A stretch of DNA of 64,000 bases from Chitinophaga rhizophila (GCF_019492185.1 NZ_JAICCF010000004.1:1116001-1180000); one strand, 5' to 3'; positions 36,233-45,968 are shown, numbered from the stretch's first letter. Numbers and translations: made by a program. Notes: generated from the sequence alone by a model not told the origin.

Positions 36233-38356
36233 CTATCGTACAAATGCAGCCGCAACGCCACCGTCCACGTTAATTACGTTGCCGGTTGATTTTCCGAGTA
36301 ATCCTCCGGTTACTGCAAAACAGGCGTTGGCAATGTCTTCTGGTAAGATAACCTGGTTCAGTAGCGTGCGTTTGGCATAATATCCAGGTAACTCCTCGAC
36401 TGTGATACCATAGGCTTTAGCCCGGCCCGCAGCCCAGTCACCTTCCCAAATTTTGCTGTCGGCAATTACCGCATCAGGATTAATTACGTTCACACGGATA
36501 CCATCCTTGCCCAATTCTGCGGCATTCAGACGACTCAGATGCAACTGTGCAGCCTTTGCGGATCCGTAACCTGCATTATTGGGGCCACTCATCAATGCAT
36601 TTTTGCTGACGATATTGATAACATCGCCTCCAAGATCCTGCTTGCGCATGACTTCAACACCCAGCTGCGTTACCATAAACTGGCCCTTCACCAGTACATC
36701 ATACAACAGGTCCCAATCCTTTTCTGTATGTGCTTCAATAGGTTTGGAGATAGAAAGACCGGCGCAATTCACTACCATGTCTACTCCCCCAAACGCCAGA
36801 CTTGCTACATCGAATGCAGCACGTATATCAGTACTCTTCGTTACGTCGAGTATGGCTGTTGCGAAAACATCCCCCCCGTATTGCTTTGCAAATTCTTCCC
36901 GGGCGGCCTGCAGCCTGCCAGCGTCATTGTCATTGATTACTACACAAGCTCCCTCATCAGCAAACTTTTTAGCTATAGCCTTTCCTATACCACCGGCACT
37001 TCCTGTAATCAGCGCGATACGGCCTGACAATGCTTTCGGCTTCGGCATACGTTGCAGCTTCGCCTCTTCAAGCAACCAGTATTCAATATCGAATGCCTCC
37101 TGTCTTGGCAAAGCGGTATATTCCGAAATAGCTTCCGCGCCTTTCATTACGTTGATCGCATTAGTATAAAACTCCGCGGCTACTCTGGCGGTCTGTTTAT
37201 CTTTAGAAAAGGTAAACATGCCTATACCCGGATATAGGATGACTACCGGGTTAGGGTCACGCAAAGCAGGGCTATTGGGATGCCGGCAGGTATTATAGTA
37301 GGAAGTATACATTTCCCTATATGCCGCAAATAATGGTTCCAACTGCTGCTTTACCGCTACTGCATCGTCCAGTGAAGCCTCAGGGTCCAACGGCAATACC
37401 AGGGGACTAATCTTCGTGCGTAGGAAGTGGTCCGGACAGCTGGTACCTAACGGTGCCAGCCTGTCAAGATCTTTGGAGTTAATGAACTCCAGCACACGCG
37501 GATCATCAGTAAAATGACCAACCATACGTGTATGTGCAGAACACAGTCCGCGAAGTACAGGCGCAAGTGCAGCTGCCTGCTTTTTACGTACATCTGCCGC
37601 TGGAGAAGTGATGCGGGGGCCTCCAAATACCGGTCCTTTCTTGTTATAATGTTCTTCCAGGTAAGCGGCACAGCGCTCAATCACTTCCAGGGTGTTGATA
37701 TAACTTTCATATGCTGTATCTCCCCAGGTGAACAATCCATGTGAACCCAGCATAATACCACGGATACCAGGATTCTCCTGCAGGCATTGTCTCAATTGCA
37801 GGCCTAAGTCAAAGCCTGGGCGCTGCCAGGGTACCCAACCAATTGTACCTTCAAATAACTCTTCAGTAATACGTTTGCCATCCTTTGCTGCAGCAATCGC
37901 AATCGCTGCATCGGGATGAAGGTGATCTATATGTTTAAACGGCAGAAAACCGTGTAATGGCGTATCAATAGATGGAGCCTTGGAACTCAGATCAAAAATA
38001 CAGTGATTGAACAGTTCCACCATCTCATCTTCGTGTTCAATACCTCTGTAGATGTTTTCCAGGCTATGCAGTCTGTCTACATATAAGGCAGCAAGTCCGC
38101 TACGTTTCAGTGTTCCAAGATCTCCCCCCGAACCTTTTACCCACATGACTTCCGTTTGTTTACCAGTAAGCGGATCTTTGGCCATTACCTTACAGGATGT
38201 ATTACCACCGCCATAATTGGTTAGGCGCAGATCAGCGCCCAGCAGGTTGGAACGGTAAATCAGCAACGCCACTTCGTCTCCTGCAAGTGCGGCAGCTTTC
38301 TGCTCATCCCAGAGATAGCTTACGTGTTTGAAATTTGTTAAGGAAGAAACCGACAT
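36233..38356 (-). CDS. Bifunctional rhamnulose-1-phosphate aldolase / L-lactaldehyde dehydrogenase
   Basis: 707 aa fusion. N-terminal class II aldolase domain (1 to about 410): NTSCKVM near residue 50, the zinc-ligand pattern HGFLPFKHIDHLHPDA near 138-153, and GSHGLFTWGD near 203. C-terminal short-chain dehydrogenase (about 437-707): GSAGGIGKAIA near 445, NCAGLS, catalytic Ser...Y-x-x-x-K in SKNALMSGPNNAGYGSAKAA. It splits rhamnulose-1-P into DHAP and L-lactaldehyde, and the second domain oxidises the aldehyde to L-lactate, which feeds LutABC. Fusion is common in this phylum and several others. It follows rhaT by 42 bp. Confidence 0.92.
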   Translation of the reverse strand: MSVSSLTNFKHVSYLWDEQKAAALAGDEVALLIYRSNLLGADLRLTNYGGGNTSCKVMAKDPLTGKQTEVMWVKGSGGDLGTLKRSGLAALYVDRLHSLENIYRGIEHEDEMVELFNHCIFDLSSKAPSIDTPLHGFLPFKHIDHLHPDAAIAIAAAKDGKRITEELFEGTIGWVPWQRPGFDLGLQLRQCLQENPGIRGIMLGSHGLFTWGDTAYESYINTLEVIERCAAYLEEHYNKKGPVFGGPRITSPAADVRKKQAAALAPVLRGLCSAHTRMVGHFTDDPRVLEFINSKDLDRLAPLGTSCPDHFLRTKISPLVLPLDPEASLDDAVAVKQQLEPLFAAYREMYTSYYNTCRHPNSPALRDPNPVVILYPGIGMFTFSKDKQTARVAAEFYTNAINVMKGAEAISEYTALPRQEAFDIEYWLLEEAKLQRMPKPKALSGRIALITGSAGGIGKAIAKKFADEGACVVINDNDAGRLQAAREEFAKQYGGDVFATAILDVTKSTDIRAAFDVASLAFGGVDMVVNCAGLSISKPIEAHTEKDWDLLYDVLVKGQFMVTQLGVEVMRKQDLGGDVINIVSKNALMSGPNNAGYGSAKAAQLHLSRLNAAELGKDGIRVNVINPDAVIADSKIWEGDWAAGRAKAYGITVEELPGYYAKRTLLNQVILPEDIANACFAVTGGLLGKSTGNVINVDGGVAAAFVR

Positions 38357-38398
38357 ATTTTGTTATTTAAATTAATTACAATGCTGTACTCTTTTTTG

Positions 38399-39451
38399 TT
38401 AGAATGAATTACCATAACCTACGAGGAGAACAGATAACATAATGGTTACGACCCCCATCAGTATTGTACCAAATGTTTTACGGCTCACGCCTTTCCATTC
38501 CCTCAGTGTTATTCCCCAAAGACTGGATATCAGAATGATGAATGCCATATGTAGTATCCAGGAACTGGCTCCATTACCAAGTTTACTTTCACCCATGCCG
38601 TAGAAAAAGAACTGAAAGAACCAGGTTGTGCCAGCCAATGCTGCAAAAAAGTAGTTGCCCGCCAGTGGTGTATCTTTATTGACATAATCGCCAAATGTCT
38701 TATTCCGTACATTTAGCACAAGGCACCAAAGGAGGTTAGTAGTTAAGCCTCCCCACAGCAGCACCACGAAAATCACATTATTCTGGAATAACGGATTGCT
38801 TCCCTGTTCTACTGCAATCGCAGCCATCGGCTTACCTGCTTCAATACCAAAATTGAAACAGGCGCTTAGTATACCAGAAACTGTTGCCACAATCAGTCCC
38901 TTACGCAGATTAAATTCCTGTATGCTTTGCTTCTTCTGATCTTCTGATAATTCACGCTCCTTCAATACGCCGGCAACACCACATATTGCAATACCGATCA
39001 GACATACTGCCACACCTGCCAGTACCAGTAAGCCGCCGGTGCTTTGTATCATGCTGGTGAACGTACCTTCTGTATCATTGGTAAATATATCCCTGTAAAT
39101 AGGGGGTATCATAGAGCCACAGGCAGAAGTATACCCCAGTGTAACAGACATTCCCAGAGACATCCCCAGGTATCGCATTGCTAGTCCGAACGTGAGACCT
39201 CCTATACCCCACAACAATCCCATAAAGTAGGTCCAGAATATAGTCGTGCTATCTGTCGCGCTGATGATGCTTAGGAAATCAGGTACAGTGATCCAGGCTG
39301 CCAGAAAAGGCACTATCAGCCATGAAAAGAAGCCACCAACAATCCAGTAACTTTCCCATGCCCATTTTTTAACTTTCTTGAACGGAATATAAAAACTGCC
39401 GGAAGCAAAACCTCCGATAAAATGAAAGAATACGCCTAAAATAGCTTGCAT
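38399..39451 (-). CDS. rhaT: L-rhamnose/H+ symporter
   Basis: 350 aa, about ten transmembrane helices, RhaT family of the drug/metabolite transporter superfamily. Seen: FIGGFASGSFYIPFKKVKKW-type N-terminus, WESYWIVGGFFSWLIVPF, GLTFGLAMRYLGMSLGMSV and LGNGASSWILHMAF, all in family order. First gene of the operon and preceded by a good promoter candidate. No transcription regulator gene is in the operon. Confidence 0.92.
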   Translation of the reverse strand: MQAILGVFFHFIGGFASGSFYIPFKKVKKWAWESYWIVGGFFSWLIVPFLAAWITVPDFLSIISATDSTTIFWTYFMGLLWGIGGLTFGLAMRYLGMSLGMSVTLGYTSACGSMIPPIYRDIFTNDTEGTFTSMIQSTGGLLVLAGVAVCLIGIAICGVAGVLKERELSEDQKKQSIQEFNLRKGLIVATVSGILSACFNFGIEAGKPMAAIAVEQGSNPLFQNNVIFVVLLWGGLTTNLLWCLVLNVRNKTFGDYVNKDTPLAGNYFFAALAGTTWFFQFFFYGMGESKLGNGASSWILHMAFIILISSLWGITLREWKGVSRKTFGTILMGVVTIMLSVLLVGYGNSF

Positions 39452-39488
39452 AAATAGTGGAATTGTTTGTTTTAATCGTGGAATCTTT

Positions 39489-39515
39489 CAAATTTAAACA
39501 AACACCATGGGGCAA
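39489..39515 (-). promoter_or_regulatory. Promoter of the rhamnose operon
   Basis: Exact TAAATTTG (39496-39489, minus) with TTG at 39515-39513 after a 16-bp spacer, slightly short for the Bacteroidota pattern. The start of transcription would fall about 30 bp before the rhaT ATG. Confidence 0.45.
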
Positions 39516-39550
39516 CTATCCTACACACTCCTACTGGGGTTAAAATAGAA

Positions 39551-39582
39551 AAAGGCCAGTCTTAGGGAAAGACCAGCCTTTA
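39551..39582 (-). terminator. Intrinsic terminator of the lipoprotein gene
   Basis: AAAGGC and GTCTT pair with their complements across a 2-nt mismatch (39551-39563 with 39570-39582), 5-nt loop, followed on the minus strand by TTTTTCTATTTTA. It lies 25 bp after the stop at 39608 and insulates the rhamnose promoter. Confidence 0.7.
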
Positions 39583-39607
39583 TTTTCCTTGTATAAATAT
39601 CTTATAA

Positions 39608-40207
39608 TCAGTAGGTTACTTTTACATCAGCAATCACATATTCTGTGGTCATTGACTTAACCTTTATAATACCCTTCTTTGCAAAACCATTCTGGAAGAA
39701 TATCAGCCGGGGCAGATCTGCTCTGGCAAAGCTCTCATTATCGGTTTTCACTATCAGCTTTTTGATAATTGACGCATGTGTGATCGTATCAAAAGAATTT
39801 ACACTCAATGTATCTTCAGGTACCAGGTTACGTACCAACGTTGTCAGGGTACCTGGTATTCTCAGATCAACGGTTTCATCATTCGCACTCGCAAAAAACA
39901 TGGAGTTTGTACCGAAGTTGTTGAAAAAGATATCGATGTACTTACCAAGGGTATCTGGAATGTCGTTATCCATGTATACTTTCCCTTTGAAAGAAGAAAA
40001 CGTACGACCATAGACTTCGCTGCCCGGAGTAAGTGAAAATTTCAGATCCGTAAAGGTAACTACACTATCAGCGGTGTTTCCGCCGGATCCGGATCCGGGT
40101 AAATTGGTCGAATCAACCGGATTTGTTGTTCCACCGCCAACGCCAGACTCTTTTGTACAAGCTGCGAAAGCCAGCGCTATTACTGCCATCAGGAAATATC
40201 TTCTCAT
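39608..40207 (-). CDS. Putative lipoprotein of unknown function
   Basis: 199 aa. Signal peptide with lipobox ALAFAAC (Cys16), a Gly/Ser/Asn linker (GGGTTNPVDSTN, GSGSGGN) to about residue 48, then a beta-rich domain of about 150 residues. No family recognised. Stand-alone unit with its own terminator; CAAAAATA at 40231-40238 (TATTTTTG on the minus strand) may be its -7 box. Such lipoproteins are usually displayed on the periplasmic or outer face of the outer membrane. Confidence 0.7.
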   Translation of the reverse strand: MRRYFLMAVIALAFAACTKESGVGGGTTNPVDSTNLPGSGSGGNTADSVVTFTDLKFSLTPGSEVYGRTFSSFKGKVYMDNDIPDTLGKYIDIFFNNFGTNSMFFASANDETVDLRIPGTLTTLVRNLVPEDTLSVNSFDTITHASIIKKLIVKTDNESFARADLPRLIFFQNGFAKKGIIKVKSMTTEYVIADVKVTY

Positions 40208-40251
40208 AGGATAGGATCAGTTATTTCCAGCAAAAATATAAAAAAATATAA

Positions 40252-42231
40252 TCAAGTGTATGCCGGTAATATAACTGTAAAGGTCGCTCCCTGTTTTTCT
40301 TCTGATTCTGCGAAGATGATACCATGATGTGCAATCACGATTTTCTGGCACAAGGCAAGTCCAATGCCGCTTCCCTCATATTCGCCCCTGCCATGCAACC
40401 GCTGGAAGATCACAAATATTTTGCGGGCATACGTGGGCGCAAACCCGATACCATTGTCCTGAACCTTAATTTCGCAATAGGGTGTACCATTCTGCAGCTG
40501 CGGATGAGCAGCGACTTCCTGCACATCCATCATACGGGAGGTCAGATTGATCACTGGCGGCACATCTGACTTACTGAATTTCAACGCATTACTTAACAGA
40601 TTCTGGAATAGTTGCGTCATATGCAGCGGTATAGCCACCACTTTGCACAGATTGTCATAATTGATGGTTGCTCCCTTCTGCTGAACTACAACGTCCAGGT
40701 CTGCAACGACCTGCTCCAGTACCTTCCTTAAGTCTACCTGCTCAAAAAGGTGATCCTGACGGGATACCCTGGAAAATGCCAGCAGATCCTGTATCAAGGT
40801 TGTCATGCGGGTTGCGGCATTCCTGATAATACCCAGGTTACGTACGCCGGTCTCATTCAGTTCGTTAGCATATTTGTCCTGTAGCAGGGCGGAGAACATG
40901 TTAATCTTCCTGAGGGGCTCCTGCAGATCATGACTGGCCACATAGGCAAACTGTTCAAGGTTCTGATTTACAATGTTCAGGTCAATATTGGCCTTCTTCA
41001 GTTCAGCGGTTCTTTGTTCGACCTGCCGTTCCAGTTCCTGCTCATTATCAACCATTCGTTGATGCAGTGCCTTCTCCTCACGCAGATCCCTTGAAATAGT
41101 AGCCCTTCCCTGAGAAGCACCTGTCAGCGGATCATATACCAGCATTGTAGTGGCAAGAACCGGTATCGCTTCCCCGGTTTTAAAGTGCCGGTAGGATATC
41201 TCTCCCATCCACATTCCTTTGGTGAACAGGTCTACATTTACTTCATCTCTGAGCCGGGCTGTATCTCCCGGCATCAGGTAGTGGCTGTTATGCTGACGCG
41301 CCTCTTCCAATGTATCCAGTCCTACCATTTTCAAACCTGCCGCGTTCACGTAGGACACATGTCCCTCCTCATCCGACAGGCTGACAAAGTCACGACTGTT
41401 TTCAAGCAGCGCCAGTAGCTTCTGTTGTTCCTTCTTCGCCTCCAGTTCGGGACGCAGGTCGCGCAGGGATGCCCCATGACCGATAAAGCTATTGTTCCTC
41501 GGGTCCTTTATAGCAGTGTAATCTGCGTGAAATGGGATCGTTTCTTTGGTAGTATAGTGCGTCAGGTACAAACGGCCGGTCCATTTACGACCCGTCTTCA
41601 GTGCTGGCAACACGTTATTGATAAAAGACTGATAATGTTCAGGACTATAAAGATCGCTATCCTCCAATTGGGATATGTCAAGATCCTGAGGTATTCCGAG
41701 GAGCTTTCTACCTGATGGATTGATATAAAACAGGCGGCCGTCAATATCTGACGCTGCCATGCAATCTAAACTACTTTCTGCCAGGGAAAATAACATCGCC
41801 TGTCTTTCCCTGTTCTTCCGCTGTTTGGTGATGTCCTGTGCTGTACCGGCAAAACGGTAAGCAGTTCCCTCCTCATTAAAATAAGCCTGCCCGATACACC
41901 TCAGCCAGCGTAATTTACTATCGGCCGCACCAATAGTACGAAATTCTACATCGTACCTGCCATTCGTTTCATTCGCAAGTGCCTTGGCTACCGCAGTCTC
42001 TACCAGCTGCTTATCCTCCGGATGAACATAGGTCAACACGTTTTCGTATGTAGTGTGGTTGCCAGCGGGGAATCCATATAACTCCCGGCATCTGTCATCC
42101 CATATGACCTGGTGATTAATGGGGTCCATATCCCATGTTCCAAGACCCGCAGAATGTAACGCAAAGCGCACCCACTCCTGGTATTCCTCCCGGTATTTGC
42201 CCGGATCTACTCCCTTATCTTTTTGTTCCAT
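40252..42231 (-). CDS. PAS-domain sensor histidine kinase
   Basis: 659 aa from the ATG at 42231 (MEQKDKG). The open frame continues 55 codons upstream to 42396, but that part overlaps a dead gene and has no domain. Seen: three PAS domains in series (about 30-140, 150-270 and 275-395), a coiled coil (EQELERQVEQRTAELKKANI), HisKA with phospho-His in ASHDLQEPLRKI near residue 450, and an HATPase domain with the N box LLSNALKFS and G boxes DNGIGF and GSGIGLAL. No membrane segments, so a soluble sensor. No receiver or output gene is adjacent. Confidence 0.88.
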   Translation of the reverse strand: MEQKDKGVDPGKYREEYQEWVRFALHSAGLGTWDMDPINHQVIWDDRCRELYGFPAGNHTTYENVLTYVHPEDKQLVETAVAKALANETNGRYDVEFRTIGAADSKLRWLRCIGQAYFNEEGTAYRFAGTAQDITKQRKNRERQAMLFSLAESSLDCMAASDIDGRLFYINPSGRKLLGIPQDLDISQLEDSDLYSPEHYQSFINNVLPALKTGRKWTGRLYLTHYTTKETIPFHADYTAIKDPRNNSFIGHGASLRDLRPELEAKKEQQKLLALLENSRDFVSLSDEEGHVSYVNAAGLKMVGLDTLEEARQHNSHYLMPGDTARLRDEVNVDLFTKGMWMGEISYRHFKTGEAIPVLATTMLVYDPLTGASQGRATISRDLREEKALHQRMVDNEQELERQVEQRTAELKKANIDLNIVNQNLEQFAYVASHDLQEPLRKINMFSALLQDKYANELNETGVRNLGIIRNAATRMTTLIQDLLAFSRVSRQDHLFEQVDLRKVLEQVVADLDVVVQQKGATINYDNLCKVVAIPLHMTQLFQNLLSNALKFSKSDVPPVINLTSRMMDVQEVAAHPQLQNGTPYCEIKVQDNGIGFAPTYARKIFVIFQRLHGRGEYEGSGIGLALCQKIVIAHHGIIFAESEEKQGATFTVILPAYT

Positions 42232-42322
42232 GCAGTATAACAGACGAATTTTAATGACCTCCTTCGGCAGAAGCACAATAATCCGCAATATCTGTAAATA
42301 CTGCGTAAATGTCAGCCGGTTT

Positions 42323-42577
42323 TCAGGAAATATTTCGGGGTGTTCGTTCAAACATCTCTGCAAGCGGCTCATAAAAGCGAAAACTGTCTTCCGCATGCGC
42401 CGTCATTGTTGCTGCAACGATCTCATTTACATCATAATTACCAGCGAGCTTAAGCATACGCTGCTTTACCCTTCCAGGTGTACCGGCAATCATCGCTCCC
42501 CTATGCGCCGTTATCCCTGGATAGATCGCTTCCAGCAAGCAAAAATTCTCTGCCACCTTTAGGGTACTATGATTAGA
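42323..42577 (-). pseudogene. Remnant of a luciferase-like (LLM) flavin oxidoreductase
   Basis: About 85 codons. The first part (SNHSTLKVAENFCLLEAIYPG) matches the N-terminal third of LLM-class oxidoreductases, where NHSPLxVAExFxxLExLYPG is usual. It is joined directly to their C-terminal end (IAGTPGRVKQRMLKLA, then FRFYEPLAEMF). The substrate-barrel core of some 200 residues is missing and an in-frame TAG stands just before the first part. So both the 5' end and the middle are lost. The GTG at 42556 is not a credible start. Confidence 0.75.
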
Positions 42578-42651
42578 CTACATGACTTCTCCTGATAGTG
42601 GCAGCATATACCGGGTAGCTGCTGCCAGCCTGGCTATCAGGATATCAGTAA

Positions 42652-44859
42652 CTACTCCATAGTCTTACGGTAATGCGCTTGCACTGCCCGGATTTCTGCC
42701 CAGGTGACCTCCTCTCCCAGCCTGGCTTTAACCGGCCCTGACGCTGTAACACCCAGTTCTTTTATAAGGGGTAATATCTTGGAAATCTTCCTTTCATCAA
42801 CGAAACGATTGATCTGCAGTTCGTCATGTGCCACACAGTCTGCCAGATGACTTTCGACTGTACTCATCGCCAATCCTCTCTCTGCCGCAATTTCTGCCAA
42901 CGTCTTTCCTGTAAGGAATAACTCCAGCGAACCTCTTCTGCTATCTCCGGCTTCACGCGTTTTCTTCGCTGGCTTTTCCTTCGTGTTCTCCTCCAGGGCA
43001 GGCTTTCTCAATGTCTCATAATCCGGCAGCCCTTCGTTGAACTTCAACTGACCATAACTAGCGTCTGCAAAGAGCTGTAGCCTGTTCCACAGGAAATGTT
43101 CCAGCCCTGATAACTGCAACACATATTTCTTGACTTTTGCAATACCTTTCACCAGGTCCCGCTCTCTCCGTACCTGTTGAATGAACCCTTCATATATTTC
43201 ATTGGTAAAATATGCTACCGCCTTACCCATCCGTTCTTTCAATAACGTAGTATTTCCGGTCTGTATCACATCTTTCAACAAGGGATCCAGTTGCTGGCGG
43301 AATTTCAATCCTACTTCGTGCAATTGTGCTGCGCGCTGTTGCAGGTTACGGCTTAGGGTGAGGGCACTGTCCATTCCTGTCATTTTCTTATCCCGAAGCC
43401 ATGCGGCATGTACATGAAACTCAGCCAGCATTTTTTCTGCACTGAATAACTTCAGCAACTGATCTGCCCAGAATACCAGCCGCTCTCCTTCGAGTAGCAA
43501 CTCGAGTTCTTCTTCTTTGTGAAAGCCGGAAGAAAACTGCTGCACCTGCTGGTCTGTGCGGATAGCGCCGGGATGAATACGTGAATGTAATACCAGTCCA
43601 TCCAGCGAGGTACACCTGCTCAATGCCACATATACCTGCCCCGGGGCAAATGCATTACCTGCATCTATTATTGCCTTTTCAAATGTCAGCCCCTGGCTTT
43701 TATGTATAGTAATGGCCCAGGCCAATCTTATCGGATATTGCTTGAAACTCCCCAGTTCTTCCTCATCTACCGTCTCATCTGTTTTATTCCAGGAATAGCG
43801 GATGTTGCGCCAGGTTTCTTTCTCCAGTACCAATGTATCGTCGCCACCTGCCAGTTTCACCACAATCTTATCATCCGGTAATATTTCAGTAACAGTAGCC
43901 AGTTTGCCATTAAAATACCTGCGGGGTTCTGCTACATCATTTTTGATGAACATTACCTGTGCGCCCTCCTTAATACGTAACTCCATATCCGTAGGTAGTG
44001 CCTTGTCACTGAAATCTCCGGTAATCTCGCCGGTGAACGTGAATATCTTTCCTGGCATGGCGGCCAACCGCGCATTATTAATGTCATCTGCACGCCGGTT
44101 ATGAGTGGTCAGTACAATGTACTGCTCATCTACCCCGGTAAAATGGGGAAGATAACGCTGATTCAGTACTTCCAGGTCATCCCAGTCAAGGGTGCTATTC
44201 CGTACACCGTTCAGCAGGTTGATGAAAGTAGCCTCGTTCTGCCGGTATATCTTATTCAGTTCAATAAACAAGGGATTTGTTTGCCGCATCACCCTGGCAT
44301 GGAAGAAAAAGACACTTTCATAGTGGTCTTTCAGAAACTGCCATTGATCTTCTGGCATGACTGGTGGCAGCTGATACAGGTCTCCGATATACAATACCTG
44401 CACGCCGCCGAAAGGTAAAAGAGGCTGCCCTCTGAAGTGCCTCAGAATCGCGTCGATAGCGTCGAGCGTATCTGCACGTACCATACTCACTTCATCTATA
44501 ATCAGCAGCTCCATCTCACGAAGGAGTTCCTTTTTATCATGATTAAAGCGGATGTTACGAAAGAGGGCATGTGTATCAGTCACTCCATTATCTACTCCGA
44601 AAAGATGTGCTCCGGAAGGAACATATGGTCCGAAAGGCAATTGAAAAAATGAGTGCATGGTCACCCCTCCGGCATTAATAGCTGCAACGCCTGTAGGCGC
44701 TACTACCACCGTATTTTTTGCAGTATGCTCTTTTATATATTTCAGGAAAGTTGTTTTTCCTGTTCCGGCTTTACCAGTAAGGAAAATATGGCGGTTGGTA
44801 TGATTGATAAAGTCTGCCGCCAGATGAAACATCGTATTTGTAGTATCCGGTTGTGGCAT
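42652..44859 (-). CDS. PIF1/RecD-like helicase with C-terminal HTH
   Basis: 735 aa, superfamily 1B DNA helicase. Seen: Walker A TGKAGTGKTTFLKY near residue 28, APTGVAAINAGG (motif Ia), Walker B LLIIDEVSMV near 120, GDLYQLPPV (motif III), and VYVALSRCTSLDGL (motif VI) near 420. After that come a long helical region and a basic linker (KEKPAKKTREAGDSRRGS), then a helix-turn-helix (about 655-690, LAEIAAERGLAMSTVESHL) of the type seen on RecQ and related helicases. Probably acts in DNA repair or replication restart. It stands alone. Confidence 0.88.
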   Translation of the reverse strand: MPQPDTTNTMFHLAADFINHTNRHIFLTGKAGTGKTTFLKYIKEHTAKNTVVVAPTGVAAINAGGVTMHSFFQLPFGPYVPSGAHLFGVDNGVTDTHALFRNIRFNHDKKELLREMELLIIDEVSMVRADTLDAIDAILRHFRGQPLLPFGGVQVLYIGDLYQLPPVMPEDQWQFLKDHYESVFFFHARVMRQTNPLFIELNKIYRQNEATFINLLNGVRNSTLDWDDLEVLNQRYLPHFTGVDEQYIVLTTHNRRADDINNARLAAMPGKIFTFTGEITGDFSDKALPTDMELRIKEGAQVMFIKNDVAEPRRYFNGKLATVTEILPDDKIVVKLAGGDDTLVLEKETWRNIRYSWNKTDETVDEEELGSFKQYPIRLAWAITIHKSQGLTFEKAIIDAGNAFAPGQVYVALSRCTSLDGLVLHSRIHPGAIRTDQQVQQFSSGFHKEEELELLLEGERLVFWADQLLKLFSAEKMLAEFHVHAAWLRDKKMTGMDSALTLSRNLQQRAAQLHEVGLKFRQQLDPLLKDVIQTGNTTLLKERMGKAVAYFTNEIYEGFIQQVRRERDLVKGIAKVKKYVLQLSGLEHFLWNRLQLFADASYGQLKFNEGLPDYETLRKPALEENTKEKPAKKTREAGDSRRGSLELFLTGKTLAEIAAERGLAMSTVESHLADCVAHDELQINRFVDERKISKILPLIKELGVTASGPVKARLGEEVTWAEIRAVQAHYRKTME

Positions 44860-44912
44860 CTGAAATTTGTAAGATTAAGAAAAATTAAGCGGTAAATGTA
44901 AGTAAAATTCGT

Positions 44913-45806
44913 CTACTGACGAACGACGGTTACTGTCCATGCAGGCCCGCTTTTCACATGATATCGCGCTGCAAAATCACCCATATTCACTGCAAATGAT
45001 ACGTTTAGCAGGCTATTCAGATATAACAGTTCTTTTCCCTCCTGCACTGCCGCAAATGTATTAACGTACGGCATAACACCGCTAAATACTACCTGATCTG
45101 CATTACGGATCACGACCTGCAGCTGATCCCCGGGTTTAACCTGTAATTTTGCAAATGTATGCTGGTCAATATTGGTCCAGACATTTCCATACTGCGCATC
45201 CAGCACAGGGATGTTTCCCTTTAATGTATCTCCGGCAATTACGGGTTGCTGAAATGATATACTTACCACAGTATCCGGTAACCGTCGTCCTACCTGCTCA
45301 AAAGTGATCTTGCCGGCTGCCAGTTTTCCGCCGGTATAAGCATACACATCCCTCCCGTGGAATGTGTAAGAAGCGCCGGAGTTCTTCCTGCGATTAACGG
45401 CTTCATCGATCTCTCTGACTTCTGCTATACCCAACTGCCTGGCTACCAGCGTTAACGTCCCATTGTCCGGCGTTACGAAAAAATGCCCCGTTCTGGTCTT
45501 CAGTACTACTGATTTTCTTTCGGAGCCTACTCCGGGATCTACAACAGAAACAAACACAGTACCTTCCGGCCAGTAAGGAGCCGTTTGCTGCAGGCGATAA
45601 GCTGCCTCCCATATGTTATATGCTGGTATTTCGTGTGTAATGTCAAACATAGGGATATCTGCCGACAGACCATACACCACTCCTTTCATTTCGGCCACTG
45701 CGCCGTCCTTCAGACCAAAGTCCGTCTGAAACACCAGCGCTCTTCGTTGTCCGAAGCCCGAAAGAGCAACTAAAAGCAAACAATGGAAAATAAAAACATG
45801 TTTCAT
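44913..45806 (-). CDS. SAM hydrolase/halogenase-fold (DUF62) protein with signal peptide
   Basis: 297 aa. Seen: LVFQTDFGLKDGAVAEMKGV near 24-43, the first DUF62 motif; VSVVDPGVGSERK near 87; VTPDNGTLT near 111; FHGRDVYAY near 149. The Asp and the RDV site fit S-adenosyl-L-methionine hydrolases (adenosine-forming). The first ~20 residues (HVFIFHCLLLVALSGFGQ) look like a secretion signal, so it would act in the periplasm, where SAM is not expected. Possible readings: a different substrate, or an uncleaved anchor. It is followed upstream by a 154-bp gap with no feature. Confidence 0.8.
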   Translation of the reverse strand: MKHVFIFHCLLLVALSGFGQRRALVFQTDFGLKDGAVAEMKGVVYGLSADIPMFDITHEIPAYNIWEAAYRLQQTAPYWPEGTVFVSVVDPGVGSERKSVVLKTRTGHFFVTPDNGTLTLVARQLGIAEVREIDEAVNRRKNSGASYTFHGRDVYAYTGGKLAAGKITFEQVGRRLPDTVVSISFQQPVIAGDTLKGNIPVLDAQYGNVWTNIDQHTFAKLQVKPGDQLQVVIRNADQVVFSGVMPYVNTFAAVQEGKELLYLNSLLNVSFAVNMGDFAARYHVKSGPAWTVTVVRQ

Positions 45807-45968
45807 CGGCGCAAATTAGCAAATTCTCCCAGAATATCCCGCCAGAACGCTGCTATCGTACCGGTGCTACATCCGTTGCCGTCAGCAACAGCACACCCCG
45901 GCAGTATTGTACGATATTTGAAGTAATTAGCTCAGACATATAGTTTTTAACCACCAATAGTGATCAAT

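Noticed and set aside
42232-42396. N-terminal extension of the PAS histidine kinase
   Set aside because: The open frame continues upstream of the ATG at 42231, but it overlaps the dead oxidoreductase and has no domain; the ATG start puts the first PAS domain at the usual distance.
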